A DNA stretch of 64,000 bases from Aquidulcibacter paucihalophilus (GTDB lineage Bacteria > Pseudomonadota > Alphaproteobacteria > Caulobacterales > Aquidulcibacteraceae): NCBI RefSeq assembly GCF_002105465.1, contig NZ_NCSQ01000144.1:1-64000 (forward strand). Direction: 5' to 3'. The first letter of the stretch is position 1, and each line of letters opens with the position of its first letter. The position numbers and the translations under genes were made by a program. This document shows, one piece after another, positions 1-6,130 of this stretch. Under the pieces are notes generated by a model. That model did no database searches, was not told where the DNA came from, and was given only the letters and a program-made list of their open reading frames with translations.

Positions 1-95
1 CTCTCATAAAGAACGAGGGACCCTAAGGGCTCAGGTCAAGGTCCAAGCTGCTAAGATTACCAATCTAGGTGAATAGAAGTGTTGCGGAGGAGGGG

Positions 96-740
96 ATGAA
101 GAATTTCAGCAAATCTTTTTTGGTGCCGACTCTGTTGTTATCTATTTGTTTCTTAATATCTTCTTGTCAGTCGAATGGATCGACATTTGCGAAGAATGTC
201 AACACTTCAGGCACCCCAAAAGCGTGTTACACTTCCAGTCAGCAAAAAGCAGAAGCCCTTTTGTTAGACTTTCGTGCCTTTGACCAAACAGGTGGGCACC
301 CTGCATCGGCTAGAGAGCTTGCGATGAAGGGCTGTCATGCCGAAGCTGCCTATATCACCGAGCGTTATCTTGTTGAGCATAAAGGTCTCGCTCAGCGCGA
401 AGTCGATGTATTGATATGGCATCTCGGCCAGCACAAAGCTCATCTTGGAAACTACGAGGTTGCTTCTTTACTATTCCTTTCGACACTTAGGTCACCTGAA
501 GAAAGCGCAGAGTCAGACAATTTCGATTGGAATTCCTATGCTTTGGGGTCTTGGGCGTTTCTGAACAAAGAGCCAATTATACTTGATCAGTCGATCGATA
601 CACTCCGAAGAAAAGCTGGCCAAAGAAATCTGATTAATGCGCGCGCATTGATTGGCCTCCGAAATTGCTTTGAGAAGCCGTATTCGTTAGCTATTGCTCC
701 CGGGGCTTGTCAGCCACCGCCAGTAGTTCCCTTACAATAA
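96..740 (+). CDS. putative lipoprotein of unknown function
   Basis: The protein is about 214 residues. I chose ATG 96 over the upstream GTG at 69 because GGAGG (86-90) lies 5 nt ahead of it. The N-terminus reads Met-Lys-Asn, a hydrophobic stretch, then ISSC, which fits a lipobox, so export and lipidation are inferred. The rest has no motif I recognise; the middle is helical, with alternating Leu/Ala, and could be TPR-like. The sequence is visibly AT-richer than the genes after 6 kb, which fits its place on an integrated island. No function is proposed. Confidence 0.6.
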   Translation: MKNFSKSFLVPTLLLSICFLISSCQSNGSTFAKNVNTSGTPKACYTSSQQKAEALLLDFRAFDQTGGHPASARELAMKGCHAEAAYITERYLVEHKGLAQREVDVLIWHLGQHKAHLGNYEVASLLFLSTLRSPEESAESDNFDWNSYALGSWAFLNKEPIILDQSIDTLRRKAGQRNLINARALIGLRNCFEKPYSLAIAPGACQPPPVVPLQ

Positions 741-969
741 GGCGGGCGTGACTGGCGACACGCTATCAGCCAGTGACTTTAAAAGGCTTCAAGTTTGCCC
801 AAAAGGCAAGGAAAGCCGGTAATCGACTCAGTCCCGAACCATCACACTGAATGGTCAGCCACGAGTTTACGCTTATGCCTACCAAAACCGTAGCTGACAC
901 GAAGCCGCACAGTGCAAAACGATTGGCCCAAAACTTGCTCCTGCCCAACTCCGAACGCGGAGATGTCTA

Positions 970-1344
970 ATGGGAAGACGGCTCAGAGCAGATGTGGATC
1001 AGCGCCAGCTTGGTTTGTTTGGAGAGAGTTTGGCGCTCGGCCAGAAGCCAAAGGCGGTGAAAGCGTTGCCCGTTGCGGCTGCCCTGCTTTCCAAATCTGA
1101 TGTCTCACCGAAGCATCCTCGCGCACCGGTCAAAGTAGAACCGCCGCCGCGCAAGAGTCTCGGGACCCTTCCCCCTGAAGTCGTGCGGCCAGTCGAAGCC
1201 GCGTCGCTATTGTCGGTCTCACTCAGCCTTTTGAAGAAATGGCGGATGCGGGGAGATGGACCACGATTTGTGCGATTAGGCGGCAGAGCCATTGGCTATA
1301 GAAGGACCGATCTGTCTGACTGGATTGCTGAAAGAATAACTTAG
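970..1344 (+). CDS. HTH (AlpA/MerR-like, excisionase-type) DNA-binding protein
   Basis: This 124-residue protein has an unstructured, basic and Pro-rich N-terminal half. Its C-terminal winged-helix domain (about residues 70-124) reads as Val-Glu-Ala-Ala-Ser-Leu-Leu, then LLKKWRMRGDGPRFVRLGG, then YRRTDLSDWI. That is the pattern of the HTH_17 family, which includes AlpA regulators and excisionases. GGAG 7 nt upstream supports ATG 970. The stop is 27 bp before an array of three 22-bp repeats and 153 bp before the AAA ATPase, so it may regulate that gene. Excisionase function for the integrase at 4187-5497 is another possibility. Confidence 0.7.
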   Translation: MGRRLRADVDQRQLGLFGESLALGQKPKAVKALPVAAALLSKSDVSPKHPRAPVKVEPPPRKSLGTLPPEVVRPVEAASLLSVSLSLLKKWRMRGDGPRFVRLGGRAIGYRRTDLSDWIAERIT

Positions 1345-1371
1345 TTAGCTCGATTGATTAAGACAGTGCCG

Positions 1372-1435
1372 TTTCATGCGGGAATAGACGGGCTATGATT
1401 CCGGATTAGACGCACTTTCATTCCGTATTGGACGG
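1372..1435 (+). repeat. three tandem 22-bp-phased direct repeats upstream of the ATPase
   Basis: Three degenerate copies can be read: 1372-1391 (TTTCATGCGGGAATAGACGG), 1393-1413 (TATGATTCCGGATTAGACG core) and 1415-1435 (TTTCATTCCGTATTGGACGG). The GACG tetramer recurs at 1387, 1409 and 1431, exactly 22 bp apart, about two helical turns. This places three sites on one face of the DNA, as expected for an iteron or a cooperative operator. The array lies between the HTH gene and the ATPase, ending 62 bp before the ATPase ATG. The binding protein is unknown. Confidence 0.7.
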
Positions 1436-1497
1436 TAGTATAGACTTGTCCCAACAAGAATCAACGCACTCTAGCGACCGTCCCGGACATCAAGCTT

Positions 1498-2736
1498 ATG
1501 ACAAGCCAACTTCTCTCTCGCCACGCTGCAAACCTAGTGGACCTCGCGCTTTCTGATACACGTGTTGTCGCACTCGTGGGGCCACGACAATCGGGCAAAA
1601 CAACACTAGCTAAGGCGATAGCCAAACGCGAGGGTCTGGAGTTTCTGACCCTCGACGATAACCAAACCCGCGCATTTGCGAACTCAGACCCAACCGGCTT
1701 TATCCGTCGCCTAGATCGGGCCGTAATCGACGAAATTCAACGAGCTCCCGATTTAGTTTTGGCAATCAAGCAAACGGTTGATGAAGATCAGCGCTTCGGC
1801 AGGTTTCTGCTCACGGGATCGGCCGATCTATTTGGCTCAAGCGTTACGCCTGACTCGTTGGCTGGCCGAGTCGAGACCATTGAATTGTTGCCGTTGTCGC
1901 AGAGCGAGCTTGCTCAATCAGGACCATCTCAGTTTCTGGATAACGCCTTTGAAGGACTCATCACGCGCCAGACTCCGAAGTTCGCCACTAGCAATCTAGC
2001 CGAGATTGTCCTTGCCGGAGGTTATCCAGAGGCGCTTGCTCGCGCCAATGCTAAGCGTCGTTCAGACTGGCTCTTGTCGTATGCTCAATCACTTGCTTTG
2101 CGGGATGTGGGCGAGTTGGCGCTTATCACGAAGCCCGATCAGATGTTGGCACTGGTCAACAATCTGGCTGTGCGAGCAAGCCAATTGCTAAACCTTTCAG
2201 CATTGGGGAGTACTATTGGGGTAGACGCAAAATCTATCGAAAGATGGCTTGGCCTACTGGAGCGCCTTTTCCTGATAACTCGAGTTCCAGCATGGCATTC
2301 TAATGCCCTGAAGCGGCTTGTGCGCGCGCCCAAGGTACACTTCTTCGATTCTGGTTTGGTTGCAGCGTTGCAAAATATTGATCATGCGAAACTTGAACGC
2401 GACAGACAGCTCTTTGGCCCATTGTTGGAGACCTTCGTCTTTGGTGAATTGCGCAAAGCTGCGAGCTTAACTGCCCGCCACACCTCTATCAGTCATTATC
2501 GGGACAAGGACCAAGTGGAAGTGGACTTTGTACTAGAGCGGTCTCCAGGCCATCTGATTGGGATCGAAGTCAAAGCGAGCGCAACAATCAGACCTGCAGA
2601 CATCAGAGGTCTGACAAAACTACGCGATACAGCTCAAAACCAATTTAAGCTTGGCATTGTTCTTCATGACGGTGATTGCGTCCAAGAGGTAAGCGAACGT
2701 ATCTTCACAGCACCCGTCAGCATTTTATGGTCCTAG
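1498..2736 (+). CDS. AAA_14 ATPase with C-terminal DUF4143 domain
   Basis: The protein has 412 residues. Near residue 28 there is a P-loop, VGPRQSGKTTLAKA, followed by a Walker B-like AVIDEIQRAPDL (about 76-87) and the sensor-like FLLTGSADLF. This is the AAA_14 N-terminal domain. The C-terminal half (roughly residues 200-390) has the DUF4143 pattern, including FFDSGLVAAL, GPLLETFVFGELRK and the nuclease-like strand pair VEVDFVLER...GIEVKAS. D-E-K residues in that segment resemble a PD-(D/E)xK fold, which is common in this family. The physiological role of the family is not settled. It is alone on its strand, behind the 22-bp repeat array, on an integrated island; a defence or stability role is only a guess. 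Confidence 0.85.
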   Translation: MTSQLLSRHAANLVDLALSDTRVVALVGPRQSGKTTLAKAIAKREGLEFLTLDDNQTRAFANSDPTGFIRRLDRAVIDEIQRAPDLVLAIKQTVDEDQRFGRFLLTGSADLFGSSVTPDSLAGRVETIELLPLSQSELAQSGPSQFLDNAFEGLITRQTPKFATSNLAEIVLAGGYPEALARANAKRRSDWLLSYAQSLALRDVGELALITKPDQMLALVNNLAVRASQLLNLSALGSTIGVDAKSIERWLGLLERLFLITRVPAWHSNALKRLVRAPKVHFFDSGLVAALQNIDHAKLERDRQLFGPLLETFVFGELRKAASLTARHTSISHYRDKDQVEVDFVLERSPGHLIGIEVKASATIRPADIRGLTKLRDTAQNQFKLGIVLHDGDCVQEVSERIFTAPVSILWS

Positions 2737-3049
2737 CCAAGCTTTTTTGCAGTCAGACTGTCGAAATTTTACTTCTGAGGCCTCTAATCTTGCCCGTTGC
2801 ACCCCCAATTTCCCCTCTGAGGCGTATTGTGGCGATGGGGCATGGAGGGTCACAATTGGCTACGCCGGTGCGTGCTGGAACCCTTCGAAACAGATCGATC
2901 CAACTGTGGATATCAGGTGGATAAGTCCCGTTTTTTGGGCTTCCCGATTTTGGTGAACATACTGGATTAGTGTGGTTTTTATGATTTTTCTTGGCCTTAC
3001 GAGATCGCAGTTTCGCGATGCTTGTCGAGCCTGATAGAGGATGAAACTC
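2737..3049. other. non-coding stretch with two DnaA-box-like sites
   Basis: There is no convincing gene in these roughly 310 bp. TGTGGATAT (2905-2913) and GTGGATAA (2917-2924) lie in tandem. The second is an exact reverse complement of the DnaA-box core TTATCCAC, and the first differs from the nine-base box by one base. They may be chance. A CCCG-T6-GGGC inverted repeat follows at about 2927-2940. The rest is AT-rich upstream DNA for the next small HTH gene. Confidence 0.35.
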
Positions 3050-3253
3050 ATGAATACAGACACACTTCTGACCGTCGAAGATGCCGCCGCCCATTTGAAG
3101 ATTTCCAAGCACACTTTGAACCGCTGGCGCGTAACCGGTGAAGGCCCTCCCTTTATCAAATATGGCCCCCGGTTGATCCGTTATCTCGTCACCGCGCTTG
3201 ATGTGTGGGCGCAGGAGCGCATGTTCGCCAATACCAGCCAATACGGACGGTAG
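3050..3253 (+). CDS. small HTH (AlpA/excisionase-like) protein
   Basis: This protein is about 67 residues and is almost entirely one winged HTH domain. It starts TDTLLTVEDAAAHLKISKHTLNRWRVTGEGPPF, followed by an RYLVTALDVWAQER wing and helix. This is the HTH_17/AlpA pattern seen in prophage and island regulators and in excisionases. ATG 3050 is preferred because AGAGG (3036-3040) lies 9 nt ahead; ATG 3041 directly abuts that site. It is the closer match in size to a recombination directionality factor for the integrase at 4187-5497. That role is inferred. Confidence 0.75.
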   Translation: MNTDTLLTVEDAAAHLKISKHTLNRWRVTGEGPPFIKYGPRLIRYLVTALDVWAQERMFANTSQYGR

Positions 3254-3561
3254 GCTCTTGCAACGTCAATCTTCGCCAAATGCCAGAGCGTTTGGGCGCG
3301 TCAAGGTAACCTTCTTGAAGGGGGCTCGGCCCACCTTGACCCGCCCTTCACGCTCTGGCGCACATGCAAGTGTCGGGACGCGGGGCGCGTCCCGTTATCA
3401 CCTCTCGACCTAGCCTCCGGCAGGTCGAACACGGGGCTTGGACTAAAGGAATTTTGGATTTCTTCTTTATCGGCATTATTTTGATCTTGCCGAAAAGGCG
3501 GTTTGGGACAATTGCTGTTTGCCAAGACAGTGGATCATGAACTCAACTTGCATCTGCGCGA
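3254..3561. other. structured non-coding region with three successive stem-loops
   Basis: No coding sequence is supported here. Three inverted repeats follow one another. The first has long arms at 3282-3307 and 3333-3359, starting GCCAGAGCGT and ending ACGCTCTGGC, with GTCAAGGT/ACCTTGAC as the inner pair. The second is a perfect 9-bp stem, CGGGACGCG (3374-3382) with CGCGTCCCG (3386-3394). The third is TCGACCT (3405-3411) with AGGTCGA (3422-3428). None is followed by a T-run, so simple terminators are unlikely. An origin of transfer or replication, or a structured RNA, would fit the island setting. See findings. Confidence 0.6.
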
Positions 3562-3858
3562 TTATGCGGCCAGTGGATTGACCTTAATGCCATCCTCATT
3601 GGCACGAGCCTGGGCTAACTCATGGCTAAGCTGCATCTTGAGCAACGTCTGAGCACGCGTGCCAAATACCTTTTCAAAACGGATAGCCATTTCTGCTGAC
3701 AATCCAGCTTTCCCAGTCAAGAGATTGGTTAGTGCTTGACGCGTCACGCCGAGATGACTGGCTGCATCGGTCACTGACAAACCGTGGGCCTCGATGATCT
3801 CGTTGCGGAGCCATGAGCCGGGATGCATGGCAAAACTATCGTGCAATTTGATTGCCAT
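3562..3858 (-). CDS. higA: HigA-family antitoxin
   Basis: This 98-residue XRE-type HTH protein matches the addiction-module antidote family HigA. It begins HPGSWLRNEIIEAHGLSVTDAASHLGVTRQALTNLLTGKAGLSAEMAIRFEKVFG. The opening PG.. L-x-x-E-I, the HTH around residues 27-50, and the LSAEMAIRFEKVFG segment are typical. Its start overlaps the toxin stop (TAATG), so the two genes are translationally coupled in toxin-antitoxin order, the usual HigBA order. The protein is expected to neutralise HigB and to repress the operon. It sits next to the integrase, a common position for a pair that stabilises an island. Confidence 0.9.
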   Translation of the reverse strand: MAIKLHDSFAMHPGSWLRNEIIEAHGLSVTDAASHLGVTRQALTNLLTGKAGLSAEMAIRFEKVFGTRAQTLLKMQLSHELAQARANEDGIKVNPLAA

Positions 3859-4145
3859 TAGTGATAATCCTCCAAATCCAAGTCCTCAATTATAAGGCTT
3901 TCGCTTACTCGAAAAGTCATACGCCAGTTCCGGCTGACAGTAAGCGACCAAACTCCTGCGCGATCTCCAGCCAACTGATGCGCTCCGTAATTTGGAGGCA
4001 CATATAGGTCATTGGCTTGATCAATTGCATCAAGCCAGACCAGCATTCTGCGCAGCCTCTCGACAAGGTTGCTTGGCAGCCCTTTGGACTTGCCGGTTTC
4101 CAAAAAGGCCAATAGTGCTTTGTTTCGAACGCTCCCTATCTCCAT
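3858..4145 (-). CDS. higB: HigB-family toxin (RelE/ParE superfamily)
   Basis: The 95-residue toxin starts at ATG 4145, with GGAG 8 nt upstream; an in-frame ATG at 4166 has no site. Recognisable parts are the NKALLAFLETGKSKGLPSNLVERLRRMLVWLDA helices, PPNYGAHQLAGDRAGVWSLTVSRNWRMTFRV and the C-terminal acidic tail EDLDLEDYH. The last two are the core of ribosome-dependent mRNA interferases of the RelE/HigB group: L-x-G-x-x-x-G-x-W-S-x-x-x-x-x-N-W-R. Activity as an mRNA endonuclease is family knowledge. The gene lies 41 bp downstream of the integrase stop, on the same strand. Confidence 0.9.
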   Translation of the reverse strand: MEIGSVRNKALLAFLETGKSKGLPSNLVERLRRMLVWLDAIDQANDLYVPPNYGAHQLAGDRAGVWSLTVSRNWRMTFRVSESLIIEDLDLEDYH

Positions 4146-4178
4146 TTCGCATACTCCGCAGACCATGGAATGTCAAGC

Positions 4179-4188
4179 GACAATTGTC
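4179..4188. promoter_or_regulatory. palindrome GACAATTGTC, candidate HigA operator
   Basis: GACAATTGTC is a perfect 10-bp palindrome 33 bp ahead of the higB start. It overlaps the integrase stop codon and is extended by a second half-site (TTGTCA, 4191-4196). HigA-type antitoxins bind palindromes in their own promoters, so this is the obvious candidate for autoregulation. The assignment is inferred from position and symmetry only. Confidence 0.45.
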
Positions 4189-5497
4189 AATTGTCACCTT
4201 GATCTGCGCGTGGCGTGACGATCCGGGATGCGACTAGGTCGGCGACACCGCGCTGGGGCAGATCGCCAATATGGGCATAGCGCTCAGTTGAAACACTCTT
4301 TCGATGCCCCAGAGATTTGCCAACAACATAAAGCGACGCGCCGCCCTCAACTGCAAAGGTTGCAAAGCTGTGGCGTAAGTCGTGAAGTCGGACATCGGGC
4401 AGACCGATGATTGCGCGAACCTTTTCCCAAGCACGATTGACGCCAACTAGAGGCTTATCAACCCGTTCTGACATAAATACCCAAGTCCCACGTCCTGGCG
4501 TACGCTTTTCAATAATCAAACGCGCGGGATCAGATAAAGCGATGATACGTGATCGATTGAGTCCACCCATTTTGGTTCGGACAGGAGGTAGCACCAATCT
4601 GGATCGGCCGAGATCTACCTCCGACCATTGCAGTTCCACGATTTCGTTTCGGCGAGCGCCAGTCAACATGATGAGGCGGATGATGTCCGCCATGTCTCGC
4701 GTTAAGAGCCATGCTGCTTCTGCGTCATCTAGCGCTGCCCAAACTCGTCGGGCCTCATCTTCTGTAAGCGGACGATCACGCTCCGCATCACGATACTTTT
4801 GAACGTGCTTGGCTGGGTTATCTTTAAGAAGCTCCCGCCAGATGGCCCAATTAAGCATGGCCGACAAACATCGCATGGCCCGCGCAGCCACACCCGGACC
4901 GCCTGTGACGATGGCCCTTCCCTGTTTCTTGGTCTTGATGTCAGCGGACGTTTCCCCTGCAGCGACTTTCGCTTGAAAGGCTGCCAGATCTGACGGCCTC
5001 AAATGAGCGGCGACCCTGTCTCCCAGCAAAGGCTGGATGTGGCGAAGATAGCAGCTGCGATCAACGCCCCATGACGATTCCCGCTTCAAAGGCTTATCTT
5101 GGGGGCCCTCCCGCAAATAGAAATCAAACAGCTCTGAGATCGTTGTTGGCTGGAGAGCTTTTGGTTCGGCAATACTCGGTGAAGGAGTATCCGAATTAGC
5201 CGCTTTGCCCAGTATGGAACTTGGATCTTCACCTCGATTGAGTGCGGTAATCAACTCTAGCGCTTTGTCGCGTGCCATCTCAGGCGTCCAAGGTGCCCCA
5301 TGCTCACCGATCGTGACCCAACGCTGCACCCCGTTCGCACGAGCCTTTAGGCAATAGGTCTTTCGACCACCGGGCCAGACCCGCAAAAAGAAACCCCGAA
5401 CACTGGCGTCCCAGATCCTGAATTCACCGTTACTTGTTGGTGCTGCGCTATCGACCAATCGCTTGGTCAACCGAGCCTTCAAAGGGGTAGTCGACAT
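4187..5497 (-). CDS. site-specific tyrosine integrase
   Basis: The integrase has 436 residues. An N-terminal DUF4102-type arm-binding domain (1-95) contains RIWDASVRGFFLRVWPGGRKTY and the Trp-Val-Thr-Ile-Gly-Glu turn. A SAM-like core-binding domain follows (about 120-230), then the catalytic domain. The tetrad is visible: Arg about 282 in LTGARRNEIVELQW, His372 and Arg375 in LHDLRHSFAT, His398 in LGHRKS, and the nucleophile Tyr407 in TERYAHI. The gene points away from a tRNA-Gly fragment at 5740-5786, which is its probable attachment site. It is full length and likely active. It marks the right end of the island. Confidence 0.95.
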   Translation of the reverse strand: MSTTPLKARLTKRLVDSAAPTSNGEFRIWDASVRGFFLRVWPGGRKTYCLKARANGVQRWVTIGEHGAPWTPEMARDKALELITALNRGEDPSSILGKAANSDTPSPSIAEPKALQPTTISELFDFYLREGPQDKPLKRESSWGVDRSCYLRHIQPLLGDRVAAHLRPSDLAAFQAKVAAGETSADIKTKKQGRAIVTGGPGVAARAMRCLSAMLNWAIWRELLKDNPAKHVQKYRDAERDRPLTEDEARRVWAALDDAEAAWLLTRDMADIIRLIMLTGARRNEIVELQWSEVDLGRSRLVLPPVRTKMGGLNRSRIIALSDPARLIIEKRTPGRGTWVFMSERVDKPLVGVNRAWEKVRAIIGLPDVRLHDLRHSFATFAVEGGASLYVVGKSLGHRKSVSTERYAHIGDLPQRGVADLVASRIVTPRADQGDN

Positions 5498-5739
5498 CTG
5501 GCTTATCCTTCAATTCATAGCGGTGTCTGCTCCAAACACATGACCACAACAGAGGTGAGAATGTGTGAGTTCGTCGCAAATTTTGTGCCGCGCCAGCTAC
5601 CACTCAGCTACCAACTTAAAAATAAGCCCTGACAAGCCATCACAAGCGCTGGCGAAAAGTGCGCTTAAGTCTTTGTAAAATCAAGTTAGTCTTTAAAAGC
5701 TATGACAAGCTAAAATCAACCATAGATCTATGCGTTCAA
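5498..5739. other. integrase-to-att spacer with possible arm-type repeats
   Basis: No gene is present. Short direct repeats could be integrase arm sites: CAGCTACCA at 5594-5602 and again at 5605-5613 (11 bp apart), ACAAGC at 5632, 5642 and 5705, and AGTCTTT near 5668 and 5689. Int proteins of this family bind paired arm sites next to the crossover, so position and spacing fit. Which of these are real sites cannot be decided by eye. Confidence 0.35.
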
Positions 5740-5786
5740 ACTTGCCAAGGTGGATGTCGTGAGTTCGAATCTCATCGCCCGCTCCA
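5740..5786 (+). other. attachment site: 3' fragment of a tRNA-Gly(GCC) gene
   Basis: The 47 bp run from the anticodon stem-loop (CTTGCCAAGG, anticodon GCC) through the variable region, the T arm (GTGAG-TTCGAAT-CTCAT) and the acceptor 3' strand CGCCCGC-T-CCA. No matching 5' half is present: GCGGGCG plus a D arm is absent upstream, where the DNA is AT-rich and unrelated. This is the duplicated 3' end left when an island integrates into a tRNA gene. With the tRNA on the + strand, the intact copy should lie at the left end of the island, outside the window, so everything from there to 5786 is island. Confidence 0.85.
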
Positions 5787-6051
5787 TTTTTTGATCTCCC
5801 AAAACCGAGATGGCATAGTCTCGCTGTTAGCTAGGCTTTCGAGGCGCTCGTCTCACTCAGGTCGTTTCAAGCGCAAGATTGAACGCGTCTATGTCTGCTG
5901 GCGCGCGGTCTGGTTCGGCAGGGGGAGGATGAACGGGTGCGGGATGGCCAGCCCTTGGACCAGCGTGCTGCATCTTTGTCTATCACACGCCTATGTCTCG
6001 CGACCATGTGATCACACAACCGCAGGCTTCTGCCTACGCCCCCCTGACATC

Positions 6052-6071
6052 TGTTATGTGATAATGTAACA
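6052..6071. promoter_or_regulatory. inverted repeat TGTTATGTGATAATGTAACA, possible Zur-like box
   Basis: The ends TGTTA/TAACA are perfectly inverted, and the centre is AT-rich. The overall shape (GTTATGT-n-AT-n-ATGTAAC) resembles alphaproteobacterial zinc-uptake-regulator boxes as I remember them. It lies 59 bp ahead of the TonB receptor start. Metal-dependent repression is therefore a reasonable hypothesis, but similarity to a metalloregulator site is from memory and was not scored. Confidence 0.4.
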
Positions 6072-6082
6072 ACCCGCCAGAA

Positions 6083-6098
6083 AAGTGTTTGAACACTT
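6083..6098. promoter_or_regulatory. perfect 7-2-7 palindrome AAGTGTTTGAACACTT
   Basis: AAGTGTT and AACACTT are exact inverted repeats around TG, ending 32 bp before the receptor ATG. This is the position of a repressor operator or a 5' UTR hairpin. It is not followed by a T-run, so it is not a terminator. The regulator is unknown. Confidence 0.5.
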
Positions 6099-6130
6099 AT
6101 GCCAACCAATTTCAGAGGCACTGAGGCACG

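Larger units (their letters stand above)
5787..6130. other. backbone intergenic region upstream of the first TonB receptor
   Basis: After the att site there is no supported gene for about 340 bp. Possible reading frames here overlap the tRNA fragment or have no ribosome site. The only clear features are the two palindromes at 6052-6071 and 6083-6098, listed separately. The chromosome backbone starts here. Confidence 0.5.

Noticed and set aside
5690-5786. Complete tRNA gene
   Set aside because: Only the 3' half of a tRNA-Gly is present; no 5' acceptor strand or D arm pairs with it upstream.
5659-6069. Open frame of 136 codons across the att site
   Set aside because: It runs through the tRNA fragment and intergenic palindromes, has no ribosome site and no recognisable protein pattern.
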